Positions 41,661 to 49,907 of a DNA stretch of 64,000 nucleotides are shown here, in pieces. A program made the position numbers and the translations under genes. The notes under the pieces were generated by a model. The model did no database searches. It had not been told where the DNA came from and was given only the letters and a program-made list of their open reading frames with translations. The stretch covers positions 1,736,001 to 1,800,000 of the forward strand of contig NZ_CP159534.1 of NCBI RefSeq assembly GCF_040529335.1. Reading direction: 5' to 3'. Every line of letters starts with the position of its first letter. Position 1 is the stretch's first letter. The stretch comes from Streptomyces sp. HUAS MG91 (lineage in GTDB: Bacteria > Actinomycetota > Actinomycetes > Streptomycetales > Streptomycetaceae).

Positions 41661-43049
41661 TTAGAACTGGAGGGACTTGGTCTGGAGGTACTCGGACAGG
41701 CCGTGCGCGCCGAGTTCCCGGCCGACGCCCGACTGCTTGTAACCGCCGAACGGGGCCAGCGGGTTGAACCGACCGCCGTTGATGTCGACCTGGCCGGTGT
41801 CCATGCGGCGCGCGAAGGCGACGGCCTCGGCCTCGTCACCGGCCCAGACGGCACCCGCGAGGCCGTACACGGTGCCGTTGGCGATCCGCAGGGCGTCGTC
41901 CTCGTCCTCGTACCGGATGAGGGAGACGACCGGGCCGAAGATCTCCTCCTGCGCGATGGTCATCTCGGGGGTGACGTCCGCGAAGACGGTCGGGGCGACG
42001 TAGTAGCCCTTCTCGTGCGGGGTCCCGGTGCCGCCGACGACGACGCGGGCGCCCTGTTCGACGCCCTTCTCGATGTAGCCGCGCACCCGGGCCTGCTGCT
42101 TGGCGTTGACGAGCGGGCCGATGCGGTCGCCGTACTTGGCGGCGGCCGTCGCGGCGAGTTCGACCGCCTCGTCGTACTGGTCCGTGTGGACGAGCATGCG
42201 GGTCCAGGCGCTGCACGTCTGGCCGGAGTTGCCCATGACGTTGGCGATGCCGACGTTGACGGCCTTCGCGAGGTCGGCGCTGGGCAGGATGACGTTCGCC
42301 GACTTGCCGCCGAGCTCCAGGGCCACGCGCTTGATCGCCGCGCCCGCCGTCGCGCCGATCTGCCGGCCGACCGCGGTCGACCCGGTGAAGGAGACGAGGT
42401 CCACGTCCGGGTGCTCGGCGAGGGCCTGTCCCGCGACCGCGCCGACGCCCGTGACCAGGTTGAAGACGCCCGCCGGGATGCCCGCCTCGTGGACCGCCTC
42501 CGCGAACAGCTGGGCGGTGAGCGGGGTGTCCTCGGCCGGCTTCAGGACGACCGTGCAGCCCGCGGCGAGGGCCGGGCCGACCTTCGCGACGATCTGGTGC
42601 AGCGGGTAGTTCCAGGGCGTGATCGCGCCGACGACACCGACCGGCTCGGAGTAGACCGTGGAGTTGCCGACCTTCTCCTCGAAGGGGTGGGAGGCGGCCA
42701 GTTCGGCGTACGAGCCCGAGACCAGGATCGGTACGCCCGCGTGCACGGTCTGCGAGAACGCGAGCGGCGCGCCGAGCTCCGCGGTGACCGTCTCGGCGAC
42801 CTCGTCCTTGCGGGCGACGAGGACGTCGCGCAGGGCGGCGATGCGCGCCGCGCGGTCGGTGGGGGGTGTGGCGGCCCAGGCCGGGAAGGCGGTACGGGCG
42901 GCGTGTACGGCTGCGTCGATGTCTTCGGCGGTGCCCGCGGGGACGTGGCCGATGACCGTTTCGTCGGCCGGGTTGACGACCGTGATCGTCTCCTCGGTCA
43001 GCGCCCGGCGCCATTCGCCGTCGATGTACATCCCGTCGTGGGCCTTCAT
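41661..43049 (-). CDS. NAD(P)-dependent aldehyde dehydrogenase
   Basis: This 462-residue ALDH superfamily enzyme oxidises an aldehyde to the acid. The family hallmarks are intact: TPWNYPLHQIVAKVGPALAA, the general-base Glu in VALELGGKSAN, the nucleophile Cys in GNSGQTCSAWTRMLV and the C-terminal PFGGYKQSGVGRELG. GGAGGAG lies five to six bases before ATG 43049. As first gene of the operon it has the palindrome 43097-43116 about 50 bases upstream. The substrate is probably produced by the ADH encoded next. Confidence 0.94.
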   Translation of the reverse strand: MKAHDGMYIDGEWRRALTEETITVVNPADETVIGHVPAGTAEDIDAAVHAARTAFPAWAATPPTDRAARIAALRDVLVARKDEVAETVTAELGAPLAFSQTVHAGVPILVSGSYAELAASHPFEEKVGNSTVYSEPVGVVGAITPWNYPLHQIVAKVGPALAAGCTVVLKPAEDTPLTAQLFAEAVHEAGIPAGVFNLVTGVGAVAGQALAEHPDVDLVSFTGSTAVGRQIGATAGAAIKRVALELGGKSANVILPSADLAKAVNVGIANVMGNSGQTCSAWTRMLVHTDQYDEAVELAATAAAKYGDRIGPLVNAKQQARVRGYIEKGVEQGARVVVGGTGTPHEKGYYVAPTVFADVTPEMTIAQEEIFGPVVSLIRYEDEDDALRIANGTVYGLAGAVWAGDEAEAVAFARRMDTGQVDINGGRFNPLAPFGGYKQSGVGRELGAHGLSEYLQTKSLQF

Positions 43050-43096
43050 GGCTCTCCTCCCGAGTACCGCGTGATGTTGCTGTCGTCCTGCGCTCC

Positions 43097-43116
43097 AAAC
43101 TAGCGGTGATAGTTTT
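43097..43116. promoter_or_regulatory. TetR operator candidate, ALDH/ADH operon
   Basis: AAACTAGCGGTGATAGTTTT lies 47 bases upstream of the ALDH start and matches the 38757-38776 site at 16 of 20 positions; the two outer arms AAACTA / TAGTTT are complementary. Confidence 0.72.
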
Positions 43117-43293
43117 CTGGCGCCAGAGACGACTGTCACGCCGCCGACGATTCCTCCCCGGGGTTACCGGTCGGCTGACGGCCCGGCGCGGGCTGGTCGC
43201 GCAGTTCCCCGCGCCCCTTTTCGGGTTGTCGGTCGGCTGACGGCCGGTGGCCTCTTCTCGCGCAGTTCCCCGCGCCCCTGAGGCATGCGCTGC

Positions 43294-43318
43294 GCGCAGC
43301 CTCCCCCTGAGGCTGCGC
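43294..43318. repeat. Hairpin module of island C
   Basis: This is the perfect 10-bp stem GCGCAGCCTC / GAGGCTGCGC with a CCCCT loop, identical to the module at 1465-1489, 42 kb away. Confidence 0.85.
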
Positions 43319-43332
43319 TCCGCGCGCCTCTG

Positions 43333-43432
43333 ATCAAGGACACGTGGCGCGCCTCTGAGGAAGGGCGGGTGGCGCGCCTCCGATGAAAGGCGGGTGGCGC
43401 GCCTCTGATGAAGGGCGGGTGGCGCGCCTCTG
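43333..43432. repeat. Four 25-base tandem units, island C
   Basis: Units at 43333, 43358, 43383 and 43408, each ending GGCGCGCCTCTG or a one-base variant, correspond to the array at 1504-1603 but with different substitutions. Confidence 0.88.
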
Positions 43433-43517
43433 AGGAGATGGCGCACGCAGTGCGCATCTCAGGGGCGCGGGGAACTGCGCGACCAGCCACGACGAGAGCC
43501 GCGCGCAGGAACTGGTT

Positions 43518-44750
43518 TCAGGGGCGCGGGGAACTGCGCGAGGAGCGGCCACCGGCCCGCGGGCCACCACGGACGGGACCCGGCAGCCGGGACGGAGTCC
43601 CCCGGCGCAGGCCCAGGCCCGCGGCGACGAGGAGCAGGCCGCCCAGCATCACGAACGGCGCCGCCGTACCGGCCACCCCCGCGACGACCCCCGCCGAGGC
43701 CGGCGCCGCCACCTGGCCCAGCCGGTTGCCGGTCAGGCGGAGGGCCAGGGCCGTGGAGCGGGCGTCCGGCGGGGCGGCCTGGACGACCGTGGTCATGGAG
43801 AGGGGCTGGCCGACACCCAGGCAGAAACCCAGCAGCACCAGGATCACCGCCAGCGCCCACACCGGCACGGGAAGCGCGATCGCCGCGCACAGCAGCGCCG
43901 CCAGCAGACACGTCGAGGTGATCAGCAGCGCGCGGCCCAGCCATGCGAGGAGCGGCGTCATGACCAGGCGGCAGGCGATGGTGGCACCCGCGCGCAGGCT
44001 GAGCAGCACACCGACCACGGCGGGCGCGATCCCCCGGTGCTCACCGACCACCGGCAGGTACGCCGTGAGGATGTCGGTGGCCGACAGCACGGCCAGGCTG
44101 ATGAAGATGCCGCCGGGCACGCCCCGGGTGCGCAGGATGCGGTGCACGGGAACCCGGGACGCGCTCACCCCCGTACGCGGACCGGAAACCGTACGGCGGG
44201 CCTCGATGCGCCACAGCGAGGTGAGGGCGAACGCGCAGACGCCCGCCGAGATCAGCAGGGCCAGCGCGCTGGTGCCGCCCATGTCGGCGCCGTCGATCAC
44301 CGCGCCCGCCGCGATCGGCCCGACGAGCTGGCCGAGCGAGGCGCCGATGGTGAAGTGGCCGAAGTTGCGGTCCTGTTCGTCGGGGGCCGACTGCCGGGCC
44401 ACGATCGACTGGGCGCCGATGACGAAGCAGAGGTGGCCGAGGCCCATCACGCCGCTCCACGCGGCCATCCAGGCAAGGGAGTCCGCGGTGCCGCTCAGCG
44501 CGCAGCCGCCCGCGATGAGGACCACGCCGGCGGGCAGCAGCGGGGCGCAGCGGCCGTGGTCCGTGCGCCGCCCCAGCGGCACCGCGGCGAACAGCGGCAG
44601 CAGTGCGTAGACGCCCGCGATGACGCCGACGGCGCGTTCGTCGGCGCCGAGGGCGAGCGCCCGGTAGGAGACGGCGGGCCGCGCCATCGACACCGCCCCC
44701 TGCGCGAAGCTGAAGGCGATGACGAGGCGCAGCAGCCAGGTGCGGCTCAT
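43518..44750 (-). CDS. MFS transporter with repeat-encoded C-terminus
   Basis: This 410-residue protein has 12 membrane helices of drug/sugar-exporter type (FAAVPLGRRTDHGRCAPLLP in loop 2-3; NFGHFTIGASLGQLVGPIAA; TALALRLTGNRLGQVAAPAS). Substrate is unknown. Its final residues, RSSRSSPRP, and the TGA stop are encoded by the inverted repeat core at 43520-43539, so the element supplies the end of the gene. It lies seven bases after CitMHS on the same strand and is probably cotranscribed with it. Confidence 0.82.
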   Translation of the reverse strand: MSRTWLLRLVIAFSFAQGAVSMARPAVSYRALALGADERAVGVIAGVYALLPLFAAVPLGRRTDHGRCAPLLPAGVVLIAGGCALSGTADSLAWMAAWSGVMGLGHLCFVIGAQSIVARQSAPDEQDRNFGHFTIGASLGQLVGPIAAGAVIDGADMGGTSALALLISAGVCAFALTSLWRIEARRTVSGPRTGVSASRVPVHRILRTRGVPGGIFISLAVLSATDILTAYLPVVGEHRGIAPAVVGVLLSLRAGATIACRLVMTPLLAWLGRALLITSTCLLAALLCAAIALPVPVWALAVILVLLGFCLGVGQPLSMTTVVQAAPPDARSTALALRLTGNRLGQVAAPASAGVVAGVAGTAAPFVMLGGLLLVAAGLGLRRGTPSRLPGPVRGGPRAGGRSSRSSPRP

Positions 44751-44757
44751 CCGTCGG

Positions 44758-46173
44758 TCACACGATCCCGAAGAGCAGACCGGCGCCGAGGACGACGAGC
44801 GCGGTCAGCGCGGCCCACTTCACCGTGAACCGGGTGTGGTCGCCGAACTCGACCTTCGCCATGCCGACGAGCACGTACACGGCCGGGACGAGCGGGCTGG
44901 ACATGTGCAGGGGCTGGCCGACGAGGGAGGCGCGGGCGATCTCCAGGGTGGAGACGCCGTGCGCGTGACCGGCTTCGGCGAGGACCGGCACGATGCCGAA
45001 GTAGAAGCCGTCGTTCGACATGAAGTAGGTGAAGGGGATGGAGAGGACGCCGGTGACCAGGGCCATGTGCGGGCCCATCCAGTCGGGGATGCCGCCGACG
45101 ACCCACTTCGCCATGTGGTCGACCATGCCGGTGCCCTGGAGGACGCCGGTGAAGACGGCGGCGGCGAAGACCATGCCGGAGACGTTGAGGACGTTCTCGG
45201 CGTGGGCGCCGATGCGGGCCTTCTGGTCGGGCATGTGCGGGTAGTTGACGGTGAGCGCGAGCGCGGCGGCCAGGATGAACAGGACCGGGATCGGCAGCAA
45301 CTCCATGATCATGGCGGTCAGCAGGACGACCGTGAGCAGCGCGTTGAACCAGTAGAGCTTCGGGCGCAGGGTGGGCCGGTTCGGGTCGAGGCCGGTGAAC
45401 GTCTCGCCGTCCTCGGTGCGGTGGGCGGGAGCGGCATCGGCGGCGTGGTCCCCGCCGCCCGTACCGCCCGCGCCGGCGCCGGTGCCGGTGCCGGCGCCCA
45501 CGAGGACCTTCTCGTCGGCCGTCTCGGTCACGGTCTCGGTGACCTCGTCGAGGGAGAGGTAGCCCAGGCGCTTGCGCTCGCGGCGGCCCAGCACGTACGC
45601 GAGGACGAGGACGAAGAGCAGGCCGACGCCGAGCGCGGGGATCATCGGGACGAAGATGTCGGTGGCGTCGACCTTGAGGGCCGTGGCCGCGCGGGCGGTC
45701 GGGCCGCCCCAGGGGAGGGTGTTCATGACGCCGTTGGCGGTGGCCGCGACACCGGTCATCACGACCAGGCTCATCTTCAGGCGCTTGTACAGCGGGTACA
45801 TCGCCGAGACGGTGATCATGAAGGTGGTGGAGCCGTCGCCGTCCAGGGAGACGATCGCGGCGAGCACGGCGGTGCCGACGACGATGCGGACCGGGTCGGC
45901 CTTCGCGAACTTCAGGATGGCGCGCACGATCGGGTCGAAGAGACCGACGTCGATCATCACGCCGAAGTAGACGATCGCGAACATCAGCATGGCGGCGGTG
46001 GGCGCCAGGTCGCCGATGCCGTCGATGACGTAGTCACCGAGGTGCGCTCCCTTGCCCACCAGGACGCAGAACAGCGCCGGGATGAGCACGAGCGCCGCGA
46101 TCGGCGACACCTTCTTCATCATGATCAGCACCAGGAAGGTGGCGATCATGACGAATCCGAGGATCGTCAGCAT
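44758..46173 (-). CDS. CitMHS-family citrate-metal transporter
   Basis: This 471-residue membrane protein has about 11-13 helices in the ion-transporter superfamily. Signatures include AIVYFGVMIDVGLFDPIVRA, SLDGDGSTTFMITVSAMYPL and NGVMNTLPWGGPTARAATAL in the first half, and FTYFMSNDGFYFGIVPVLAE and GQPLHMSSPLVPAVYVLVG in the second. A flexible Gly/Ala/Thr-rich cytosolic linker (about 225-265) joins the halves. The family imports Mg- or Ca-citrate. A 10-bp-arm palindrome at 46254-46276 is upstream of ATG 46173. The preceding TetR gene is on the same strand. Confidence 0.92.
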   Translation of the reverse strand: MLTILGFVMIATFLVLIMMKKVSPIAALVLIPALFCVLVGKGAHLGDYVIDGIGDLAPTAAMLMFAIVYFGVMIDVGLFDPIVRAILKFAKADPVRIVVGTAVLAAIVSLDGDGSTTFMITVSAMYPLYKRLKMSLVVMTGVAATANGVMNTLPWGGPTARAATALKVDATDIFVPMIPALGVGLLFVLVLAYVLGRRERKRLGYLSLDEVTETVTETADEKVLVGAGTGTGAGAGGTGGGDHAADAAPAHRTEDGETFTGLDPNRPTLRPKLYWFNALLTVVLLTAMIMELLPIPVLFILAAALALTVNYPHMPDQKARIGAHAENVLNVSGMVFAAAVFTGVLQGTGMVDHMAKWVVGGIPDWMGPHMALVTGVLSIPFTYFMSNDGFYFGIVPVLAEAGHAHGVSTLEIARASLVGQPLHMSSPLVPAVYVLVGMAKVEFGDHTRFTVKWAALTALVVLGAGLLFGIV

Positions 46174-46253
46174 GGAGGGGGTTCCTATCGTCGTTCGCCG
46201 TTGAACTGCCGCCCGGGGGTCGGCGGTCAGCGAGACGCTAGGGCCCGTTCCTC

Positions 46254-46276
46254 CGCGTTAACAAGATGTTGACGCG
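46254..46276. promoter_or_regulatory. CGCGTTAACA-AGA-TGTTGACGCG operator candidate
   Basis: Two 10-base arms, complementary at 9 of 10 positions, flank a 3-base centre, 81 bases upstream of the CitMHS start and 63 bases after the TetR stop. The neighbouring TetR or an unlinked citrate sensor could bind it. Confidence 0.6.
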
Positions 46277-46338
46277 TGAGCAATAAGCGCAAAACTCCAG
46301 GTCACAGCTTTACGAGGTGTACGAGGAGGTGGGCGCCG

Positions 46339-46947
46339 TCAGTCGAGGGTCCGGGTCAGGTACGCGCGCAGCAGTTCCCTGGTCTCGGTGATGATCCGCT
46401 CGTCGCCCGCCGGGTCGAGCCGGAACGCGAGCCGCACCAGCGCGTCGGCGGACTCGACCGCCACCAGGAACGTCCGCCGCAGCGCGTCGTCGGCGGTCCG
46501 GCCGAGGTGCGGGGCGAGGAGGTCGGTGAGGGTGTCCGCGACCCGCAGATTGGGGGCGGAGTCGGGGTCGCCGACCGGGATCTGGGTGCCGAAGTCGACC
46601 AGGGAGAAGCCGGGAGCGGTGCGCTTCATGGCGAGGTACTCGTCGAGGACGGCGTCCATCGCGGCGCGCCAGTCGTCGGCCGCGATGGTGGCGAGGCGCC
46701 CGGTGACGCGCTCCGCGTAGCGCTCCAGGTTGCGCTGGGCCAGGGCGTCGACCATGGCGCGCTTGTTGGTGAAGAAGCGGTAGACCGAGCCGATGGGGAC
46801 GTCGGCGGCGGCCGCGACGGCCCGCGTGCTCAACTGCTCGTAGCCGACCTCGTCGAGGAGATCGGCGCAGGCGTCGAGGATCCGGCTCAGCCGCTCGGCG
46901 CTGCGCTGCTGGACGGGCGTACGGCGCAAGGAGGTCGGATGAGGCAT
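46339..46947 (-). CDS. TetR-family regulator
   Basis: This 202-residue protein has a TetR HTH at about 17-63 (ILDACADLLDEVGYEQLSTR, AAAADVPIGSVYRFFTNKRA) and a C-terminal domain with DEYLAMKRTAPGFSLVDFG, the TetR_C_17-like pattern. I choose ATG 46947, seven bases downstream of a TAGGGT box, over the GTG at 46956. It precedes the CitMHS gene on the same strand; regulation of citrate uptake is possible but no second copy of its promoter palindrome was found here. Confidence 0.87.
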   Translation of the reverse strand: MPHPTSLRRTPVQQRSAERLSRILDACADLLDEVGYEQLSTRAVAAAADVPIGSVYRFFTNKRAMVDALAQRNLERYAERVTGRLATIAADDWRAAMDAVLDEYLAMKRTAPGFSLVDFGTQIPVGDPDSAPNLRVADTLTDLLAPHLGRTADDALRRTFLVAVESADALVRLAFRLDPAGDERIITETRELLRAYLTRTLD

Positions 46948-46954
46948 GCCGGTC

Positions 46955-46960
46955 ACCCTA
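46955..46960 (-). promoter_or_regulatory. -10 element of tetR (46947), likely leaderless
   Basis: TAGGGT on the minus strand is followed by seven bases (GACCGGC) and the ATG. No Shine-Dalgarno is present. Confidence 0.5.
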
Positions 46961-46968
46961 CGGCCGGT

Positions 46969-47481
46969 TCACGGAGATGGGGATGCCGTCTCCGCCGCGG
47001 ACGCGGTGAGGTCGGCGGTGGCCTCGACGGGTTGGCCCTCGACCGCCCAGGCCGTGCCGTCGTCGGCGTAGAGCCGGGCGGTGACCTTGTGGGTGCCGCG
47101 GCTGACGCGGGTGCCGGGCAGCCGGAAGTCGTCGGCGCGCAGCCGGGACAGGCGGGTGCCGTCCAGGTAGAGCTGGGCGTAGCCGCGGCCGTGCACGGCG
47201 CGGTCCGCCGCGTCCCTGTCGCTGAACCGGAAGTTCCGCACCCGGAGCCGGACGTCCCAGCCGCCGGAGGGCCGCGGGTCGGGCTGGACGACCAGGCCGA
47301 TCTCGGGGGCGCCCTCGGCGGGGATCTGGCGGAAGTGGCGGCCGTCGCTGTCGGTCGTGTCGAGCACCTTGCCGACCCGGCGCGGGCCGCCGTCGTCGTC
47401 ACCGCACCCGGCGAGGCCCGTCAGCAGGGCACAGGCGAGGAGGGCGGCGGCGAGGGCACGGGGCGGGGTCGTCCTGGGCAT
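46969..47481 (-). CDS. Putative lipoprotein of unknown function
   Basis: This 170-residue protein has a lipoprotein signal peptide (ALAAALLACALLTGLAGCGDD; lipobox LAGC, Cys26) and a beta-rich mature domain (GLVVQPDPRPSGGWDVRLRV, YAQLYLDGTRLSRLRADDF). The pattern is that of an extracellular substrate- or wall-associated domain, but I cannot assign a family. TACTGT lies six bases before ATG 47481 without a Shine-Dalgarno. It ends 21 bases before the TetR start on the same strand. Confidence 0.75.
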   Translation of the reverse strand: MPRTTPPRALAAALLACALLTGLAGCGDDDGGPRRVGKVLDTTDSDGRHFRQIPAEGAPEIGLVVQPDPRPSGGWDVRLRVRNFRFSDRDAADRAVHGRGYAQLYLDGTRLSRLRADDFRLPGTRVSRGTHKVTARLYADDGTAWAVEGQPVEATADLTASAAETASPSP

Positions 47482-47487
47482 GCTCGG

Positions 47488-47493
47488 ACAGTA
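47488..47493 (-). promoter_or_regulatory. -10 element of lipoprotein gene, likely leaderless
   Basis: TACTGT on the minus strand is followed by six bases (CCGAGC) and the ATG at 47481. Confidence 0.45.
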
Positions 47494-47536
47494 GGGGACC
47501 GTTCACGTTTTCGGATCCGTCTCGGGGAGGAGGCCT

Positions 47537-47602
47537 CCAGGGGGAGTTCCGGGGGATTCCAGGGGGAGGCCCGGGGAATTCCAGGGGATTCCCCGGGGAG
47601 AT
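47537..47602. repeat. Three 22-base tandem repeats before hmgA
   Basis: Units at 47537, 47559 and 47581 each begin CCAGGGG and contain an inner CCGGGG followed by A/T. They are imperfect copies about two helical turns long, placed between the divergent lipoprotein and hmgA starts. Confidence 0.65.
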
Positions 47603-47640
47603 CGAATCCGGCCGGACGGCGTCTTGCGTGGGCCGATCAC

Positions 47641-47666
47641 GAATCCTACGGTTGAGCATAGGAATC
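47641..47666. promoter_or_regulatory. Inverted repeat in hmgA promoter
   Basis: GAATCCTA (47641-47648) and TAGGAATC (47659-47666) are complementary at seven of eight positions with a 10-base spacer, ending 26 bases before the hmgA ATG. It is a possible operator. Confidence 0.5.
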
Positions 47667-47692
47667 ATGGACGAGGGGCGAGGGAGCGATTC

Positions 47693-49006
47693 ATGAGCGG
47701 GGACGCACGCAAGACGGCCGAGGCCCTGGCCTATCAGACGGGCTTCGGCAACGAACACGGCTCGGAGGCGGTGCCGGGCGCCCTGCCGCAGGGCCGCAAC
47801 GCACCGCAGCGCGCCCCGCTCGGTCTCTACGCGGAGCAGCTCAGCGGCACCGCGTTCACCGAACCCCGCGCGCACAACCGGCGCTCGTGGCTGTACCGGA
47901 TCCGCCCCTCGGCGGCGCACCCCGAGTTCGTCCGCACGGACAACGGCGCGGTGCGCACGGCCCCCTTCACCGAGTCGGTCGCCGACCCCAACCGCCGCCG
48001 CTGGAACCCGCTGCCCGACCCCGCTCCCGGCACGGACTGGCTGGCGGGCCTGTGGACGCTGGGCGGCAACGGGGACGCGACGCAGCGCACCGGCATGGCC
48101 GTGCACCTGTACGCCGCCGACTCCTCCATGACGGACCGGGTGTTCAGCGACGCGGACGGCGAGCTGCTGATCGTGCCCGAGCGCGGCGGGCTGCTGCTGC
48201 GCACCGAGTTCGGGCTGCTCGCCGCCGGTCCCGGCGAGGTCGCGCTGATCCCGCGCGGGGTGCGCTTCCGGGTGGAGCTGCTCGACGGCAGCGCGCGCGG
48301 GTACGTGTGCGAGAACTACGGGGCGCCGTTCCAGCTCCCCGACCTGGGCCCGATCGGCGCCAACGGGCTGGCGAACGCCCGGGACTTCAGGGCGCCGGTC
48401 GCCGCGTACGAGGACGTCGAGGGGCCGGTCGAGGTGGTGAGCAAGTTCTGCGGCAACCTGTGGACCGCGACCTACGACCACTCTCCGCTGGACGTCGTCG
48501 CCTGGCACGGCAATCACGTCCCGTACGTGTACGACCTGCGCCGTTTCAACGTCATCGGCTCGATCTCGTACGACCATCCCGACCCGTCGATCTTCACGGT
48601 CCTGACCTCGCCGTCGGACACCCCCGGGCTCGCGGGCGTCGACTTCGTGGTGTTCGCGCCGCGCTGGCTGGTGGGCGAGGACACGTTCCGGCCGCCGTAC
48701 TTCCACCGGAACGTGATGAGCGAGTACATGGGGCTGATCGAGGGGGCCTACGACGCGAAGGCCTCCGGCTTCCTGCCGGGTGGCGGGTCGCTGCACAACA
48801 TGATGTCGGCGCACGGGCCCGACCGGGAGACGTTCGACAAGGCCAGCGCCGCCGAGCTCGTTCCGCAACGGGTCGACGACGGGCTGGCGTTCATGTTCGA
48901 GACGCGCTGGCCCGTGACGGCCACGGCCCAGGCCGCCTCGGCCGGGCACCTGCAGCGGGGCTACGACGATGTGTGGCGCGGCCTGGAGCGGCATTTCCGG
49001 GGTTAG
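47693..49006 (+). CDS. hmgA: Homogentisate 1,2-dioxygenase
   Basis: This 437-residue non-haem Fe(II) enzyme opens the homogentisate ring to maleylacetoacetate in tyrosine/phenylalanine breakdown. The opening [19 protein letters not shown] is diagnostic. The iron region includes [35 protein letters not shown] with its Glu, and the catalytic-site [11 protein letters not shown]. Length matches the family. GAGGGAGCG precedes ATG 47693. No maleylacetoacetate isomerase or hydrolase gene is adjacent. The neighbouring GntR and promoter inverted repeat suggest local control. A very strong terminator follows. Confidence 0.96.
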   Translation: MSGDARKTAEALAYQTGFGNEHGSEAVPGALPQGRNAPQRAPLGLYAEQLSGTAFTEPRAHNRRSWLYRIRPSAAHPEFVRTDNGAVRTAPFTESVADPNRRRWNPLPDPAPGTDWLAGLWTLGGNGDATQRTGMAVHLYAADSSMTDRVFSDADGELLIVPERGGLLLRTEFGLLAAGPGEVALIPRGVRFRVELLDGSARGYVCENYGAPFQLPDLGPIGANGLANARDFRAPVAAYEDVEGPVEVVSKFCGNLWTATYDHSPLDVVAWHGNHVPYVYDLRRFNVIGSISYDHPDPSIFTVLTSPSDTPGLAGVDFVVFAPRWLVGEDTFRPPYFHRNVMSEYMGLIEGAYDAKASGFLPGGGSLHNMMSAHGPDRETFDKASAAELVPQRVDDGLAFMFETRWPVTATAQAASAGHLQRGYDDVWRGLERHFRG

Positions 49007-49017
49007 CGGGTCGATTC

Positions 49018-49070
49018 CCGGGTGCGGGCCGGTGGGCCTTCTCGCGCAGCCCCCACCGGCCCGCACCCGG
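49018..49070. terminator. Very long hairpin terminator after hmgA
   Basis: A perfect 19-bp stem (49018-49036 with 49052-49070; arm CGGGTGCGGGCCGGTGGG) encloses a 15-base loop containing CTTCTCGCGCAG. That loop sequence is the junction found next to the repeat core elsewhere (GCCGCTTCTCGCGCAG). Confidence 0.88.
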
Positions 49071-49099
49071 CGACGGACCCCGTACCCACCCGAACCGCA

Positions 49100-49128
49100 T
49101 TGCACATCCCGCCCCCGACCGATACGGA
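49100..49128 (+). promoter_or_regulatory. Promoter of GntR gene, likely leaderless
   Basis: TTGCAC (49100-49105) and TACGGA (49123-49128) are separated by 17 bases; the GTG start at 49136 follows the -10 by seven bases and lacks a Shine-Dalgarno. Confidence 0.6.
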
Positions 49129-49135
49129 TAACACC

Positions 49136-49885
49136 GTGACGTCATTCGCCCCGGACTCGATCGTCCTGAACCGCAAGCTGCCGCTCTGGTATCAGGTGTC
49201 GCAGTCCCTGCGCGCCTCGATACTGGGCCGCTCCCCGCAGGACCCGCTGCGGCTGCCCACCGAGGAGCAACTGGCGGGTCACTACGGCGTCTCGGTGCTC
49301 ACCATGCGGCAGGCGCTGAAGGAGCTGGAGGACGAGGGGCTGATCACCCGGCACCGGCGCCGCGGCACGTTCATCGAACCGGCGGCCCGGCGGGGCGCCC
49401 CGGTGCGGCTGCTCGGCTCGGTGGACGCGATCGTGGCGCAGCAGTCCGGGATGACGGCCGAACTCCTGGAGCACGGCACCGTCCCGGTACCGGCGGCGCT
49501 GGCGGACCACTTCCCGGGCACGGACCACGTCGCGACGTATCACCGGCTGCGCAGCGACGAGAAGACGGGCGAACCGACGAACCATGCCCGCAACTACATC
49601 CGTCCCGAACTCGCCGAGCGGGTCGACGTCGCGGACCTGGAGCGCTGGCCGATGACGAAGGTGCTGCGGGACGTCGTGGGCGTGCGCATCACCCGGGTCA
49701 CGGACTCGGTGGAGGCCCGCCTGGCGGACCCGGAGACGGCCCGGCTGCTCGAAGTGCCGCTGCTCAGCCCGATCCTGCACTACACGGGCATCACGTACGA
49801 CGAGGAGGGCCGGGCCCTGGACGTGGCGGTGATCCATTACCGCGGGGACCGCTTCTCGTTCTCGGTGACGCTGGACGCCGACTGA
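49136..49885 (+). CDS. GntR/HutC-family regulator
   Basis: This 249-residue protein has a GntR winged HTH at about 15-80 (LPLWYQVSQSLRASILGRSP, LPTEEQLAGHYGVSVLTMRQ) and a UTRA ligand-binding domain at about 100-245 (ELAERVDVADLERWPMTKVL, VEARLADPETARLLEVPLLS, AVIHYRGDRFSFSV). HutC-type proteins sense small carboxylates or sugars. Its position just after hmgA suggests it could sense a homogentisate-pathway metabolite, though both genes have their own promoter and terminator. The GTG start and promoter spacing indicate a leaderless mRNA. Confidence 0.9.
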   Translation: MTSFAPDSIVLNRKLPLWYQVSQSLRASILGRSPQDPLRLPTEEQLAGHYGVSVLTMRQALKELEDEGLITRHRRRGTFIEPAARRGAPVRLLGSVDAIVAQQSGMTAELLEHGTVPVPAALADHFPGTDHVATYHRLRSDEKTGEPTNHARNYIRPELAERVDVADLERWPMTKVLRDVVGVRITRVTDSVEARLADPETARLLEVPLLSPILHYTGITYDEEGRALDVAVIHYRGDRFSFSVTLDAD

Positions 49886-49907
49886 TGGCCGGGCGGGGGG
49901 ACGTACC

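Larger units (their letters stand above)
43190..43540. repeat. Composite repeat island C
   Basis: Exact plus-strand cores lie at 43199 and 43260 (61 bases apart). They are followed by the hairpin (43294-43318, identical to island A), four 25-base units (43333-43432), the invariant 26-base hairpin (43435-43460) and two inverted exact cores (43461-43480, 43520-43539). The last inverted core is translated as the C-terminus of the MFS gene. With the ALDH promoter this fills the 43050-43517 gap. Confidence 0.9.

Noticed and set aside
47520..47610. Terminator for the lipoprotein or upstream genes in the 22-base repeat block
   Set aside because: The inverted complementarity is imperfect and the block lies upstream of two divergent genes, where no transcript should end.
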